Source: Rikenella microfusus (lineage in GTDB: Bacteria > Bacteroidota > Bacteroidia > Bacteroidales > SZUA-534). Taken from it: 6,918 bases of DNA. The notes below the pieces were generated by a model. The model ran no database searches, was not told where the DNA came from, and saw only the letters and a list, made by a program, of their open reading frames with translations. The DNA lies in NCBI GenBank assembly GCA_020719105.1, contig DYQV01000125.1:1-6918 (forward strand), in the 5' to 3' direction. The position numbers and the translations under genes are program-made. This document shows positions 6,713 to 6,918 of the stretch, piece by piece. Each line of letters begins with the position of its first letter. Positions within the stretch are counted from its first letter, which is position 1.

Positions 6713-6918
6713 TGGTTCTTTAATAATTATTATGCAGTTACTCTGCTGATTTATTTTGTAAATATAGCCGTTTTATTAAAAATCGAATTATAAAATTTAT
6801 CCTGCTCTACGTTTTTCATTTTCCTTTTCCGATTTTTATAACATCCAACTTTGAACCGAAACGACAGCAATTCAGCGACAAATATTTTTAACCCCACGTA
6901 TATAACTATTTTTAAATA
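6713..6918. other. AT-rich upstream region, no supportable gene
   Basis: This 206-bp stretch before the glycosyltransferase gene has only one small frame with a start and a purine-rich leader (22 codons on the - strand, 6819 to 6751), with no recognisable content. No hairpin, RNA gene or repeat stands out. Confidence 0.5.
6758..6766 (-). promoter_or_regulatory. Possible -7 promoter box of the glycosyltransferase gene
   Basis: Read on the - strand this is TATATTTAC, one base away from the TAnnTTTG consensus and about 46 bases before the start codon at 6712. A clear -33 TTG element is not visible upstream of it. The position is plausible; the match is weak. Confidence 0.3.

Noticed and set aside
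6751..6819. 22-codon - strand frame preceded by AAGGAAA
   Set aside because: It is too short, has no recognisable content, and overlaps the promoter candidate of the glycosyltransferase gene. Random frames of this size are common in AT-rich DNA.
1..6918. tRNA, rRNA, CRISPR array, transposase or integrase genes
   Set aside because: Looked for on both strands; no cloverleaf, rRNA motif, regularly spaced repeats or recombinase motifs were seen.

Overview
The window reads as part of a Bacteroidota chromosome. The evidence is a type IX secretion (T9SS) sorting domain on the first protein, a TAnnTTTG-type promoter box in front of the first transcript, a surface lipoprotein of the BtuG/DUF5074 type, and generally AT-rich sequence with A/T-rich leaders instead of strong Shine-Dalgarno sites. 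Species cannot be named from the sequence.

Layout: positions 1-110 hold no gene I can support, only a small inverted repeat. A promoter box lies at about 118-125. A long cobalamin (B12) riboswitch follows at about 131-450, with a large extra helical region in its middle. A hairpin followed by a T run (464-521) sits directly before the first start codon and could be the expression platform. Three genes on the + strand follow closely: a secreted T9SS-sorted protein (525-1958), a BtuB-like TonB-dependent receptor (1962-3944) and a BtuG-like beta-propeller lipoprotein (3968-5170). About 92 bp of an imperfect inverted-repeat element is embedded at the 5' end of the third gene, whose true start is unclear. 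After a 360-bp AT-rich gap, a convergent gene on the - strand (6712 to 5531) encodes a multi-spanning GT87/DUF2029-type glycosyltransferase. The last 206 bp appear non-coding apart from a weak promoter candidate for that gene.

The three + strand genes make sense as one B12-controlled unit for catching cobalamin at the cell surface. BtuG-like proteins bind cobalamin tightly outside the cell and cap the BtuB pore, BtuB moves it across the outer membrane using TonB energy, and the riboswitch is expected to shut the unit down when cobalamin is plentiful. The T9SS-sorted protein is the least understood member and is a candidate extra surface cobalamin-handling protein. No inner-membrane BtuCDF genes are present in the window. 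The convergent glycosyltransferase shows no functional link to B12.
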